23,620 nucleotides of DNA from Oscillospiraceae bacterium (GCA_009785015.1 WQXD01000028.1:1-23620), one strand, 5' to 3'; counted from the stretch's first letter, positions 1 to 7,370 are shown. Translations and numbers: made by a program. The notes: generated by a model from the sequence alone, not told the origin.

Positions 1-635
1 CGTTTTGGTGTTTTTATCGAACGAATACCAATCAAACCAGTCATAAACAAGACACGGGTCTCAAACTATGGAATTGAATATGATATCGAGCATTTCGCGG
101 GATTCGTCGTCGCGCGCGAATTTACACGTGAGCTGCACGTCGTAATACGCGGGGATCACGGTGTACCTGCTCTCGGCGGCTATGGCCTCGAGCATGAAGC
201 CGATTCTGTCCAGAGTGACATCATCGTGAAACGCCGGAATTGCCAGCGCACACCCGTGTACCCAATGTCCATATTCGCTTTGATGCTCGTCGAGCTTTGG
301 CATGGGCAGGATGCCGAAATCTGTCTCCATTCCGCGCAGGCGCTCGACGGCCCGCAGATACCCGAGGAGAAACAGACTTCTGCCTTCATCAAACACGCGT
401 TCGAACACGCCGTTTCCGCTGCTGAGCGTACTACCAGGCGGCAACCACTTATATCTGGCGCGCAAAAAGTCTGTATAGGCCTCTATCGCCGTGAACGTCT
501 GTTCGCTGGCGAACGTCATAAAGGGCAAGTCATCCTCGTCTTTTTCGGCAAAACGCACCCCCAGCGCCAACCACGCATAAGGCTCAAAAGCGCCCGGCAG
601 ATAACCGAATCTGTCGGTTTCGCTGTCCATTCTCA
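1..635 (-). pseudogene. C-terminal half of a disrupted sugar-type solute-binding lipoprotein gene
   Basis: Read on the minus strand from 635 down, the sequence encodes about 190 residues (RMDSETDRFGYLPG..., then ETDFGILPMPKLDEHQ..., then KFARDDESREMLDII) that align by eye with the C-terminal halves of the three intact solute-binding proteins in this window, for example ADRYGID..., EIGIVPVPKYDEKT and KHARDDESEKMLDII in the 17590-19074 gene. It starts at about residue 250 of a ~500-residue family, exactly where the insertion element begins. The apparent start codon at 648 lies inside the element's inverted repeat and is accidental. A TGA at 61-63 stops the frame, but homology continues in the same frame to the window edge (DPCLVYDWFDW, compare IDFGIVFDW in the 9629 gene), so this is a nonsense mutation in decaying sequence. 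The matching signal-peptide start lies across the element at 2487-2530. Confidence 0.85.
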
Positions 636-656
636 GGCTCATCCGCAAAAAGCCGT
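636..656 (+). repeat. Left terminal inverted repeat of the ISL3 element
   Basis: The 21 bases starting GGCTCATCCGC and ending AAAAGCCGT are the exact reverse complement of 2466-2486. The match stops at both edges, which fixes the ends of the element. Confidence 0.9.
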
Positions 657-669
657 TGATAAAAAAGTG

Positions 670-698
670 TTGACAAAGGCCAAAAAAGATGATACAAT
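670..698 (+). promoter_or_regulatory. Promoter of the ISL3 transposase
   Basis: TTGACA at 670-675 and TACAAT at 693-698 are separated by 17 bases, a good sigma-A-type promoter just inside the left inverted repeat and about 35 bases upstream of the transposase start. Confidence 0.75.
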
Positions 699-733
699 TA
701 GACTAATACAAAACAAATGGAAGGCAGAAAAAA

Positions 734-1699
734 ATGAGTGGCATGAAAATGCTCGAAATAGGTAAATTTTACCCAAAAAAATTGCCGATAGTAAAAATAA
801 GAGAAATAGATAGGCAACTAATCATAGAAATGGAATCACGAAGCAGAATGGTCAAATGTGATAAATGCGGACACGAAATGATGAAACGACATGGAACATA
901 CATACGCACGGTCCAAGATTTGCCGATACTGGGAAAAAATGTGGAGTTAAAGATAAAATCATATGAATACTATTGTTCGGAGTCGGAATGCGGTAAAAAA
1001 GTATTTAGCGAGACATATGATGGATTTTTGAGCAAATACCGCCGAATGACAACAAGGTGTGAGGAATTGGTGCGAATGCTGGGTATGGAAACGAGCAGCG
1101 AAGGAGCGGCCCGGATATGCGAAACGATGGGGATAAAAACAAGCGGAGACACAATAATCCGGATGATAAGGGAATATGCGGAGGAAGAAGGAGCACCGGA
1201 ATGTGGGGAAACAATAGGCGTTGACGATTTTGCGTACAAAAAAGGACAAAGATATTGTACGGTAGTATGCGACGAGGAAAGCGGCCGGGCGGTAGCGGTA
1301 TTAGAAGGGCGTGACGGTGAAAAATTAAAAGAATGGCTGGGTCAAAACAAACAGGTAAAAAAGATTACACGCGACCGAGCGGGGGCATATGCGGCGGCGA
1401 TAACGGCAGTAATACCGGAGGCAATGCAGATAGCGGATCGATTTCACCTGCACCAGAATCTGATGGAAGCGGTAAAGGAAGCGATAAAGAGTGTGATACC
1501 GAATGAGATAGAGATACCAAATACTCAAGTAGAATTAGTAAGTCAGGTGAATTGTGATGTTGAAAATAACATGAAAAACAAACCATATATGGGCGATGCA
1601 AAAGAAACAATAAATGAGGACAAAGAAATCACAACAAATGAAAAAAAACGAAAGATGGAGAAAGAAGCAAATCAGAACAACGAAGATATGAAAGTATAG
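734..1699 (+). CDS. ISL3 transposase, N-terminal and central part
   Basis: This part carries the zinc-binding region (CDKCGHEMMKRHGTY followed by YYCSESECGKK), then the first catalytic aspartate region IGVDDFAYKKGQRY, the second in ITRDRAGAYA, and the ISL3 hallmark DRFHLHQNL. GAAGG at 720-724 is a ribosome binding site nine bases ahead of the ATG. After the A8 run at 1641-1648 the remaining codons of this frame are low-complexity Lys/Glu/Asn and end at TAG 1697-1699, while real homology moves to the -1 frame. The true transposase is therefore a fusion of this part, up to about codon 303, with the following part. The codons are rich in A and in ATA for Ile, unlike the host genes around it. Confidence 0.85.
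   Translation: MSGMKMLEIGKFYPKKLPIVKIREIDRQLIIEMESRSRMVKCDKCGHEMMKRHGTYIRTVQDLPILGKNVELKIKSYEYYCSESECGKKVFSETYDGFLSKYRRMTTRCEELVRMLGMETSSEGAARICETMGIKTSGDTIIRMIREYAEEEGAPECGETIGVDDFAYKKGQRYCTVVCDEESGRAVAVLEGRDGEKLKEWLGQNKQVKKITRDRAGAYAAAITAVIPEAMQIADRFHLHQNLMEAVKEAIKSVIPNEIEIPNTQVELVSQVNCDVENNMKNKPYMGDAKETINEDKEITTNEKKRKMEKEANQNNEDMKV
1641..1648 (+). other. A8 run: probable -1 frameshift point in the transposase
   Basis: The upstream reading frame is GAA AAA AAA CGA, and the frame of the C-terminal part opens at 1642, directly after a TGA at 1639-1641 in that frame. Slippage of two lysyl-tRNAs by one base on A-AAA-AAA would join the two parts with no loss of homology (…KTKDGERSKSEQRRYESIVRIRKYL…). 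This is either programmed -1 frameshifting or a one-base indel in a homopolymer; the sequence alone cannot decide. Confidence 0.6.
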
Positions 1700-2448
1700 T
1701 GAGGATACGTAAGTATCTTGAAGAAGGGTACACAGCAGATCGGATATGTGCAATGCTGCATACGACACACAACCGGATACGGAGATATGCAACAGGGGAT
1801 CCGGATAAGTTGTGCCGATTCAATAGAGGGACAAGGAAGAGATTGAATTACGATAAATACCGAGAAGAGATAATAGGATATTTACGAGAAAATATGTCAT
1901 ACACGGCGATATGCGCGCAAATAATGTCAGAGGGATATAATGGTAAGATAGACCAATTGAGGAAATACTGCCAGAAGTTGATAGTCGAGCTGTGCATAGA
2001 GCACAATTCGAGGAAAAATCCAGCGGGGGTGTACATAAAGAAAGGGCAGGAAAGCAAAGTACACTATGTGACGAGCAAAGAGATATTCAGATATCTGTGG
2101 TCGGGCGTAGAGATAGGGGAAAGCGATAAAAACTATATATTTCAAAAATACCCAGAACTGGAGGAGATGCAATTGGCGATAATGGAGTTCAGGGCAATCT
2201 ACGCCGAAAAAGATGGGGCGAAGATGGAGCGGTACATCGAGAGGTACAAAGAGTCAACGGTCGAGGCCATGAAATCGTTCGCGTCGGGGCTTTTGCTGGA
2301 CAAGGAAGCGGTCAAAAATTCTGTCGTGAGCGAGCTGAGCAACGGATTCGTGGAGGGCATCAACACCAAGATCAAGCTCATCAAACGCGTCATGTACGGC
2401 AGGGCCAAGCTCGATCTCCTGTCCGCCAAAATCATCCATGCTTACTGA
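1699..2448 (+). CDS. ISL3 transposase, C-terminal part
   Basis: This continues the transposase in the -1 frame. The frame is open from 1642; the GTG at 1699 overlaps the upstream TAG by one base and is only a nominal start with no obvious ribosome binding site of its own. RYESIVRIRKYLEEGYTADRICAMLHTTHNRIRRYATG is a helix-turn-helix-like insert seen in many ISL3 transposases. The end, NGFVEGINTKIKLIKRVMYGRAKLDLLSAKIIHA, supplies the catalytic glutamate and the conserved family tail, so the C-terminus is complete. From about 2220 onward the codons become visibly richer in G and C than in the earlier part of the element. Confidence 0.8.
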   Translation: MRIRKYLEEGYTADRICAMLHTTHNRIRRYATGDPDKLCRFNRGTRKRLNYDKYREEIIGYLRENMSYTAICAQIMSEGYNGKIDQLRKYCQKLIVELCIEHNSRKNPAGVYIKKGQESKVHYVTSKEIFRYLWSGVEIGESDKNYIFQKYPELEEMQLAIMEFRAIYAEKDGAKMERYIERYKESTVEAMKSFASGLLLDKEAVKNSVVSELSNGFVEGINTKIKLIKRVMYGRAKLDLLSAKIIHAY

Positions 2449-2465
2449 CCATTTTTCCTACCTTT

Positions 2466-2486
2466 ACGGCTTTTTGCGGATGAGCC
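2466..2486 (-). repeat. Right terminal inverted repeat of the ISL3 element
   Basis: Exact reverse complement of 636-656, lying 17 bases after the transposase stop codon. The outer edge at 2486 abuts the broken signal peptide of the solute-binding gene. Confidence 0.9.
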
Positions 2487-2530
2487 ACCAAAAGCAATAT
2501 GAGCAGCGCGGGTACAGCGTTCAATTTCAT
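2487..2530 (-). pseudogene. Broken start of the solute-binding lipoprotein gene
   Basis: On the minus strand, AAGGGAGG lies seven bases ahead of an ATG (2528-2530) and the reading MKLNAVPALLILLLV looks like the start of a lipoprotein signal peptide. The insertion element then cuts in after about 15 codons. The ATG overlaps the stop of the alpha-galactosidase as ATGA, so the two genes were translationally coupled. The C-terminal half of what was probably the same gene lies beyond the element at 1-635. About 230 codons between the two parts are gone, judging from the length of the intact paralogs. Confidence 0.75.
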
Positions 2531-4479
2531 AAAATTTCCTCCCTTCCGCCGATGCCGCAGGCGGCAGAATAATAAAATATCATCGCTTTGGGAGCGCTTT
2601 CGATACGAATGCAAAGTCCTTCTTCCGCCAGCTGCTTACCGGTCATTGTGAGCGCACCGCCGTCGAAGTTCTCGATTTTATAGAGCGTATCGGGGTCAAG
2701 TCCGCGCAATTTATGTACGGCTTCCATCTGTTTGCAGTCGGCGCGCCGGAACGCCTGCACGCAGCCTTTGTCCCCGTGATGAAACTGCCATGCCATATAA
2801 CCGTCCGGCGCAATTGAGTACGGCGTAAGCGGATAATAATCGCCGTTCAGGATTACAGGGGAGATTGTCCGCCATTCACGGATCAATCTTCTTATCGTTT
2901 CGTAATCCGGAGTCTGAGTTATCGAATCCAATCCAACGGTAAATTCCGCAACCATCAAAGAGCGTATGGAATATTCGTCAAATTTCAATTCGCCGGTGCC
3001 GTTGAACGGTACGAGGAAACTCAGCCCGTAAGTCTGCCCCTGATTGGAATCGGCATTGAATGTGTAGTCGCTTCGCAGCAGGGACACGGAACGTTTCAGC
3101 GTCTCTATGTCCAGACGGCGGCCGCCGGAGGCGCAGGTGTCAATATACATGCCGTTGTTCGCCGCAATCAAATCGTCCCAGAATCTCAGATATGCCGTTA
3201 TATGTTTGATTTCGGAGACGCCGCGCCTGTTGGGAGCGTCTAATTTTTTCCAGTACATGAGGGGATCTATATTAAAATCCTGGCGATATACGTCTATTTT
3301 ATTGTCCCGCAGGATTTGGCCTATTTTGCCGGTGATCCATTCGCGGCATTCGTCGATGTCAAGACGGAGCAATCCCCCTTCGCCTTCATTTAATGTCGTC
3401 ACCCACTCGGGCTTGTTTTCATATATCCAGGTGCCCGGCGCCACGCGTTCCGGTTCAAACCAAACCAGACTGTTGACGCCCATGTCGTGGCAAAAATCGG
3501 TCACCTCGCGCAAACCCTTGGGAAAACGCCGGGGATCCGTTTCCCATGTGCCTACTTTCGGCCAGTTGTCATCGCAGATATACCATCCGGCGTCTTCCCA
3601 CCAATAATCGATTTTAATGCCGTTTGCCGGATAATTCGCAAGATATTTCATCTCGGTCTCGGCGTTTGTGATGATACCCGGATAATGGTTGCCGTGGCAC
3701 GCGCTGATCTGGGGCTGCATTTCGCGGCCGAAGGCTTTCGGCTGATTGTGCGCCCGCATAAATCTGCGCCAAAGGTTCTGTCCGTCATAGAAATCGCCGC
3801 TGTAAAACAGCAGCACAATTCGCGGCGAACGCAAAGTCTCGCCCGGATATACGGTAAAATGCGTATCCTCCTGCCCGGCTTTGGCCGATATGCCGTAAAC
3901 ACGGTCTGTATGCGCGAAGCCGGCCGCCCATTGCCCGGGCCAGCCGATTGCCATCGCAACTCCGTTATCGGCGCCTTGAAGGGTAAAGTAGGGCATATAT
4001 GCGTTCGAGCTCCTGCCTCCCGAGGTTTTGATTTCGCGGCTGACGCCCCATTGCAGAGAATCGCAGTGCGGTTCAAAGTCGCCGGCGGTACACGGGCTTC
4101 CGGTATAATAATGTAATTCCGGGCAGAAATGACTCTCCATATTGCCTGCGGCTAAAGTCAATTCGGCGTCTAAAGGTAAAACATCGCTGATAATCGGCGT
4201 GTCGACGGCGCTTTCGCTGCCAAAATACAGCGTCCAGTCCACGGCGTCGAACCCGCTGTACTCGATTACGCTGCAGGTGACGCATAACCCGGTTTCTTTG
4301 CATCTGTAGATAAAACAATGTTCTGCTCCGGCATCGGCCTCTTTTGTTTCAAAGGTCATTTCAAATCCACCCATGATTTCCGACGACGGTTTGCCTTTGT
4401 ATTTAAACGAAAAAGGCAAATTCTCCGTGCTCATAAAAGTTTTTTGAATAAAATCTTTTCCTTTTTGATTTTGGCGCAT
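2527..4479 (-). CDS. GH36-family alpha-galactosidase
   Basis: A 650-residue alpha-galactosidase of the GH36 (melibiase-like) type that would release terminal alpha-galactose from oligosaccharides such as melibiose or raffinose. Seen in the sequence: an N-terminal beta-rich region (about 1-250), then a TIM barrel with GIKIDYWWEDAGWY (287-300), LVWFEPERVAPGTW (338-351), the presumed nucleophile D401 in YRQDFN, and the presumed acid/base D457 in CASGGRRLD, followed by LLRSDYTFN and a beta-rich C-terminal region from about 540. There is no signal peptide, so it acts in the cytoplasm on imported sugar. It is slightly shorter than the common ~720-residue enzymes. A consensus promoter lies upstream at 4531-4559. 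Its stop overlaps the start of the disrupted solute-binding protein, which probably delivered its substrate. The family is firm; the exact substrate is not. Confidence 0.9.
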   Translation of the reverse strand: MRQNQKGKDFIQKTFMSTENLPFSFKYKGKPSSEIMGGFEMTFETKEADAGAEHCFIYRCKETGLCVTCSVIEYSGFDAVDWTLYFGSESAVDTPIISDVLPLDAELTLAAGNMESHFCPELHYYTGSPCTAGDFEPHCDSLQWGVSREIKTSGGRSSNAYMPYFTLQGADNGVAMAIGWPGQWAAGFAHTDRVYGISAKAGQEDTHFTVYPGETLRSPRIVLLFYSGDFYDGQNLWRRFMRAHNQPKAFGREMQPQISACHGNHYPGIITNAETEMKYLANYPANGIKIDYWWEDAGWYICDDNWPKVGTWETDPRRFPKGLREVTDFCHDMGVNSLVWFEPERVAPGTWIYENKPEWVTTLNEGEGGLLRLDIDECREWITGKIGQILRDNKIDVYRQDFNIDPLMYWKKLDAPNRRGVSEIKHITAYLRFWDDLIAANNGMYIDTCASGGRRLDIETLKRSVSLLRSDYTFNADSNQGQTYGLSFLVPFNGTGELKFDEYSIRSLMVAEFTVGLDSITQTPDYETIRRLIREWRTISPVILNGDYYPLTPYSIAPDGYMAWQFHHGDKGCVQAFRRADCKQMEAVHKLRGLDPDTLYKIENFDGGALTMTGKQLAEEGLCIRIESAPKAMIFYYSAACGIGGREEIL

Positions 4480-4497
4480 AATCTTTTCCCTTTCATT

Positions 4498-4517
4498 ACG
4501 ATATTAAACGATATTAA
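4498..4517. repeat. Tandem 10-bp repeat in the alpha-galactosidase leader
   Basis: ACGATATTAA occurs twice with no gap (4498-4507 and 4508-4517). It lies between the -10 element of the minus-strand promoter and the alpha-galactosidase start codon, so it would be in the 5' leader. It may be a protein-binding site; this is inference from position only. Confidence 0.5.
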
Positions 4518-4530
4518 TACTTCAAATATT

Positions 4531-4559
4531 ATTATATTATACCGGTATAAATATGTCAA
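4531..4559 (-). promoter_or_regulatory. Consensus promoter of the alpha-galactosidase operon
   Basis: On the minus strand, TTGACA (4554-4559) and TATAAT (4531-4536) are 17 bases apart, a perfect sigma-A promoter. A promoter this strong before a catabolic gene suggests control by a repressor. Confidence 0.85.
4537..4550. promoter_or_regulatory. Candidate operator: perfect 14-bp palindrome in the promoter spacer
   Basis: TTATACCGGTATAA is its own reverse complement and fills most of the spacer between the -35 and -10 of the alpha-galactosidase promoter. The position and the central CCGG symmetry are what one expects of a repressor operator (for example LacI- or GntR-type). No regulator gene is in the window. 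Confidence 0.6.
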
Positions 4560-4591
4560 CAGCATTTGCGGACCAAATCGGAAAAATGTTC

Positions 4592-4620
4592 TTGACATAA
4601 CAAAACGCACATTGTATAAT
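4592..4620 (+). promoter_or_regulatory. Consensus promoter of the ABC-2 exporter operon
   Basis: TTGACA at 4592-4597 and TATAAT at 4615-4620 with a 17-base spacer. It lies back to back with the alpha-galactosidase promoter; the two -35 boxes are 32 bases apart. Confidence 0.85.
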
Positions 4621-4656
4621 GGAAAAAAAGAATTTTGCGCAAAAGGAAGATATATC

Positions 4657-5631
4657 ATGCCTATAATCGAACTTAAAGAACTTACGCGGGATTTTGAGTA
4701 TTATGAAAAAACCGCCGGGCTCAAAGGGTCGCTGAAAAACCTTTTTGCCCGTGAAAAAATTATACGCCGCGCGGTTTCGGGCGTCAGCTTCACTATTGAG
4801 GCCGGAGAAATTGTCGGATTTATCGGACCCAACGGCGCGGGAAAATCCACCACGCTCAAAATGCTTTCCGGCATACTGTACCCGACGTCCGGCGAAGCGA
4901 AAGTCAACGGCTACGTGCCCTGGGAACGCAAGGAAGTTTTCAAGCGGTCGTTTGCGCTCGTGGCCGGGCAGAAATCCCAGCTGTGGATAGATCTGCCGGC
5001 AATCGAATCTCTGCGCCTCAATAAATATATATACGAAATACCCGACGATATTTACAAATCCACCGTGGGCGAACTGACCGAAATGCTCGGAGTAGGGGAT
5101 TTGCTCAACGTACAGGTTCGCCGCCTTTCGCTGGGCGAACGCATGAAAATGGAACTTATTGCGGCGCTGCTGCACAAACCGTCCGTGTTTTTACTCGATG
5201 AGCCGACGATCGGCTTGGATATTTTGTCCCAGCAGGCAATACGGGGCTATCTGAAAGAATACAACCGCAATACCGGAGCCACTATATTGCTGACCAGCCA
5301 TTATACCAAGGATATCGAGGAACTGTGCGACCATACCATCATCATCAACAGGGGAAAAAAGGTGTACGACGGCTCTATCGGCGGTCTGCGAAAATACAAC
5401 AGCGGCAATAAAGCCGTGATTCTGAATTTCAGGGAAAAAGTAGACCCCGCCGTTCTCGCCGGATACGGATATATACTCGAAAGCGAACAAAACAAAGTCA
5501 CCCTTGAAATACCGCAGGATAAGTTAAACGGCGTACTGCCCCATATACTGGCGTCGTTTCCCATTGATGATTTTACCATAGAAAACCTGCCCTTGGAAAA
5601 GGTTATTGAGTCGATTTACAAGGAGGAATGA
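4657..5631 (+). CDS. ABC-2 type exporter, ATP-binding protein
   Basis: The 324-residue nucleotide-binding subunit of an ABC-2 exporter. Walker A GPNGAGKST is at 57-65, Q-loop GQKSQ near 104-108, signature LSLGE at 157-161, Walker B VFLLDEPT at 177-184 and the switch histidine in TSHYT near 215. A C-terminal extension of about 80 residues (from KAVILNFREK) follows the ATPase core, as in the COG4586-like family that pairs with two separate ABC-2 permeases. The start was set at ATG 4657 because AAAGGAAGA sits seven bases upstream and the promoter -10 lies just ahead; the longer open frame to 4318 would run through the promoter and the divergent gene. The two membrane subunits follow directly. 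The exported substrate is unknown. Confidence 0.9.
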   Translation: MPIIELKELTRDFEYYEKTAGLKGSLKNLFAREKIIRRAVSGVSFTIEAGEIVGFIGPNGAGKSTTLKMLSGILYPTSGEAKVNGYVPWERKEVFKRSFALVAGQKSQLWIDLPAIESLRLNKYIYEIPDDIYKSTVGELTEMLGVGDLLNVQVRRLSLGERMKMELIAALLHKPSVFLLDEPTIGLDILSQQAIRGYLKEYNRNTGATILLTSHYTKDIEELCDHTIIINRGKKVYDGSIGGLRKYNSGNKAVILNFREKVDPAVLAGYGYILESEQNKVTLEIPQDKLNGVLPHILASFPIDDFTIENLPLEKVIESIYKEE

Positions 5632-5638
5632 ATTTAAA

Positions 5639-6439
5639 ATGCAAAAATATAAGGCGTCGTTTTTGATGGGTTTGCAGCGTTCGCTGGAGTACCGTTTTGA
5701 GTTTTTTGTGGGGATACTCAGTACGCTGTTTCCCATTTTGATTCAAGTGTTTTTATGGAGCGCCATATACGGCGGAACCGGGCAGGATACCATGTACGGC
5801 TATGATTTCGCGCAGATGCTGGCTTATGTGGCAATAGCGGGCGCAGTCGGGAAATTTGTCGTCACGGGCGTGGAGGAAATGGTGAACAGCGACATCCACA
5901 CCGGCGGGCTCTCGGTGTACATCGTCAAACCGGTCAAGTATATTCCGTTCAGATTCTTTCAGGCTATGGGGCAAAAATTTGCCTCCACCGTAACCATGCT
6001 CATATTTACCGCCGTTTCGATCGCCGCGCTGGTATTGACTGTGGGATTTGAAATCCGGCTGTATGCCGTGTGCCTGTTTATACCCGCGCTGCTGCTGGCT
6101 ATGCTGGTAAACTTCTTTATCTTTTTTATCGTGAGCATATCCGCATTTTGGCTTACGGAAGTCGGCCGCTTTTTCCACGCGCTGCAAATCAGCGTCATGG
6201 TTGCAAGCGGCGGCGTGTTTCCGATTACGGTATTCGGCAGCACATATGCGGCGGTGTCCCGTTTTCTGCCCTTTCAATACACGTCGTATTTTCCGATCAG
6301 CGTTATGACCGGCGCGCTGACAATTGCGGAAGTTCTGGGCGGCATGTGCGTGCAGCTCGTATGGATTCTCGTTTTGATGGTTTTGTCCGATGTTTTTTGG
6401 CGCGCCGGGCTCAAACGCTATGTCGCGGTGGGAGGTTAA
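5639..6439 (+). CDS. ABC-2 type exporter, membrane subunit 1
   Basis: A 266-residue membrane protein with about six hydrophobic segments, including FFVGILSTLFPILIQVFLW near the start and VQLVWILVLMVLSDVFW near the end, and a charged loop GVEEMVNSDIHTGGLSVYIVKPVKY typical of COG4587-like ABC-2 permeases. The start is ATG 5639 (MQKYKASFLMGLQRSLEYRFEF); the AAGGAGG at 5620-5626 is 12 bases away, slightly long, but no closer in-frame start exists. It begins seven bases after the ATPase stop and ends immediately before the second permease, so the three genes form one operon and most likely one transporter. Confidence 0.85.
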   Translation: MQKYKASFLMGLQRSLEYRFEFFVGILSTLFPILIQVFLWSAIYGGTGQDTMYGYDFAQMLAYVAIAGAVGKFVVTGVEEMVNSDIHTGGLSVYIVKPVKYIPFRFFQAMGQKFASTVTMLIFTAVSIAALVLTVGFEIRLYAVCLFIPALLLAMLVNFFIFFIVSISAFWLTEVGRFFHALQISVMVASGGVFPITVFGSTYAAVSRFLPFQYTSYFPISVMTGALTIAEVLGGMCVQLVWILVLMVLSDVFWRAGLKRYVAVGG

Positions 6440-7252
6440 ATGTTTATGAAGCGTATTATCGGACGGGTAGGATACTACATAAAACTGCTTTTCGCGTTTA
6501 TGCGGATTTCTCTGCTCAGCCAGCTCGAATACAGGCTGAACTTTATCTCCGGTATAGCCGTCGAATCGGCTTATATGTGCATAAAACTGACTTATCTGGT
6601 GGTGGTCATGCGTTCGGGCGTCAATATAGGCGCGCTGACGCCGGATATGGTCATGGTATTCATCGGCACATATTGTTTTATGACCGGTATGCTGTGTTTT
6701 TTTTGGAGCATTGCGGGAATACCGCACAAAGTATTGGCGGGGAATTTGGATATGATGATAGTCAAACCCGGCTCTCTGATGTTTATGCTCACTTTCGGCG
6801 GCTTCGATTTTGCGATGACGGTTCCAAACTGCACCGTGGGCATAACGCTCATATGCGTCGGCTGGAGCAGGGCAAATATACCCGTTACGGCCGAATCGGC
6901 GGGAGGCTTCCTGTTTTTTATTCTCATGGGAATAGTTCTGACATATGCTTTCATGGTCATACAGGCGCTGCTTGTTTTTTGGGTTACGGCGATAAACGGG
7001 ACATATGCCGTGGCTTTCGCCTTATGGGACTTCAACAATATGCCCATGGCATTATACGGCAAGGCGGTTCAGCGGATCGGGACGTTTGTCATACCGATTT
7101 TCATGATTACAAACTGGGCCGGATTGTTTGTGCTGAAGCAGCTCACAGCTTTGGAAATCCTCTGGGGGATTGCCGCGCCGATTGCGGTAATACTTTTGAC
7201 CCGGCTCATGTGGAAACGCGGAATGAAAAGGTACATAAGCGCCAACGGTTGA
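6440..7252 (+). CDS. ABC-2 type exporter, membrane subunit 2
   Basis: A 270-residue integral membrane protein with about six hydrophobic segments. SLLSQLEYRLNFISGIAVES near the start and KVLAGNLDMMIVKPGSLMF in the middle match the pattern of COG3694-like ABC-2 permeases, the usual partner of the preceding gene; both permeases share the xLxxMxVKPx loop. GGGAGG at 6430-6435 precedes the adjoining ATG at 6440; a second ATG at 6446 has better spacing (10 bases) and could be the true start. It closes the exporter operon. The pair probably forms a heterodimeric channel with the 4657-5631 ATPase. Confidence 0.85.
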   Translation: MFMKRIIGRVGYYIKLLFAFMRISLLSQLEYRLNFISGIAVESAYMCIKLTYLVVVMRSGVNIGALTPDMVMVFIGTYCFMTGMLCFFWSIAGIPHKVLAGNLDMMIVKPGSLMFMLTFGGFDFAMTVPNCTVGITLICVGWSRANIPVTAESAGGFLFFILMGIVLTYAFMVIQALLVFWVTAINGTYAVAFALWDFNNMPMALYGKAVQRIGTFVIPIFMITNWAGLFVLKQLTALEILWGIAAPIAVILLTRLMWKRGMKRYISANG

Positions 7253-7280
7253 GTCAAATGAGCGATAAAATAAATATTTA

Positions 7281-7301
7281 ACAGAAAGGGCACATTTCTG
7301 T
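7281..7301 (+). terminator. Weak stem-loop after the exporter operon
   Basis: ACAGAAA (7281-7287) pairs with TTTCTGT (7295-7301) around a 7-base loop, followed by CGCATTTTAAAAT. The stem is short and AT-rich and the T tract is poor, so it is at best a weak terminator. Confidence 0.3.
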
Positions 7302-7326
7302 CGCATTTTAAAATACAAATTTATGA

Positions 7327-7332
7327 TATAAT
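7327..7332 (+). promoter_or_regulatory. Possible -10 element of the amino acid importer operon
   Basis: TATAAT at 7327-7332 (with a second at 7334-7339) lies 38 bases ahead of the start codon in an AT-rich gap. No convincing -35 box is seen, so a promoter is likely here but its exact form is uncertain. Confidence 0.4.
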
Positions 7333-7370
7333 CTATAATAATATTTATTTTAAGAAAAAGGAGTATTTCT

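Larger units (their letters stand above)
636..2486 (+). mobile_element. ISL3-family insertion sequence
   Basis: A 1,851-bp element bounded by 21-bp perfect inverted repeats that begin GGCTCATCCGC. It carries a transposase with ISL3 features: N-terminal zinc-finger cysteines, a DDE catalytic core, DRFHLHQNL, and FVEGINTKIK near the end. It interrupts a solute-binding protein gene. The 8 bases outside the left end (CATTCTCA) and the right end (ACCAAAAG) do not match, so the 8-bp target duplication usual for ISL3 is absent. This points to a deletion or recombination after insertion. The transposase is split by a frame change, so activity depends on frameshifting or is lost. Confidence 0.9.

Noticed and set aside
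61..63. TGA as a recoded sense codon (selenocysteine or tryptophan)
   Set aside because: TGA ends several intact genes in the window, the aligned residue in paralogs is Ile or Val, and the gene is already broken by the insertion element.
3487..4116. 209-residue plus-strand open frame inside the alpha-galactosidase
   Set aside because: It is a shadow frame antisense to a clear GH36 coding region, with no ribosome binding site or recognisable domain.
4498..4517. The two abutting 10-bp repeats as the start of a CRISPR array
   Set aside because: There are only two copies, they are too short and have no spacer between them.
4318..4656. Long upstream extension of the ABC-2 ATPase frame starting at 4318
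   Set aside because: It would run antisense through the alpha-galactosidase start and through both promoters; the ATG at 4657 has a proper ribosome binding site and begins the ATPase homology.
5753..6727. 324-residue minus-strand open frame over the exporter permeases
   Set aside because: It is antisense to real genes; its His/Arg/Gln-rich translation has no recognisable motif.
6070..7281. 403-residue plus-strand open frame across the ABC-2 permeases
   Set aside because: It overlaps two well-supported membrane proteins in another frame, and its composition (rich in Arg, His and Gly) is typical of a shadow frame.
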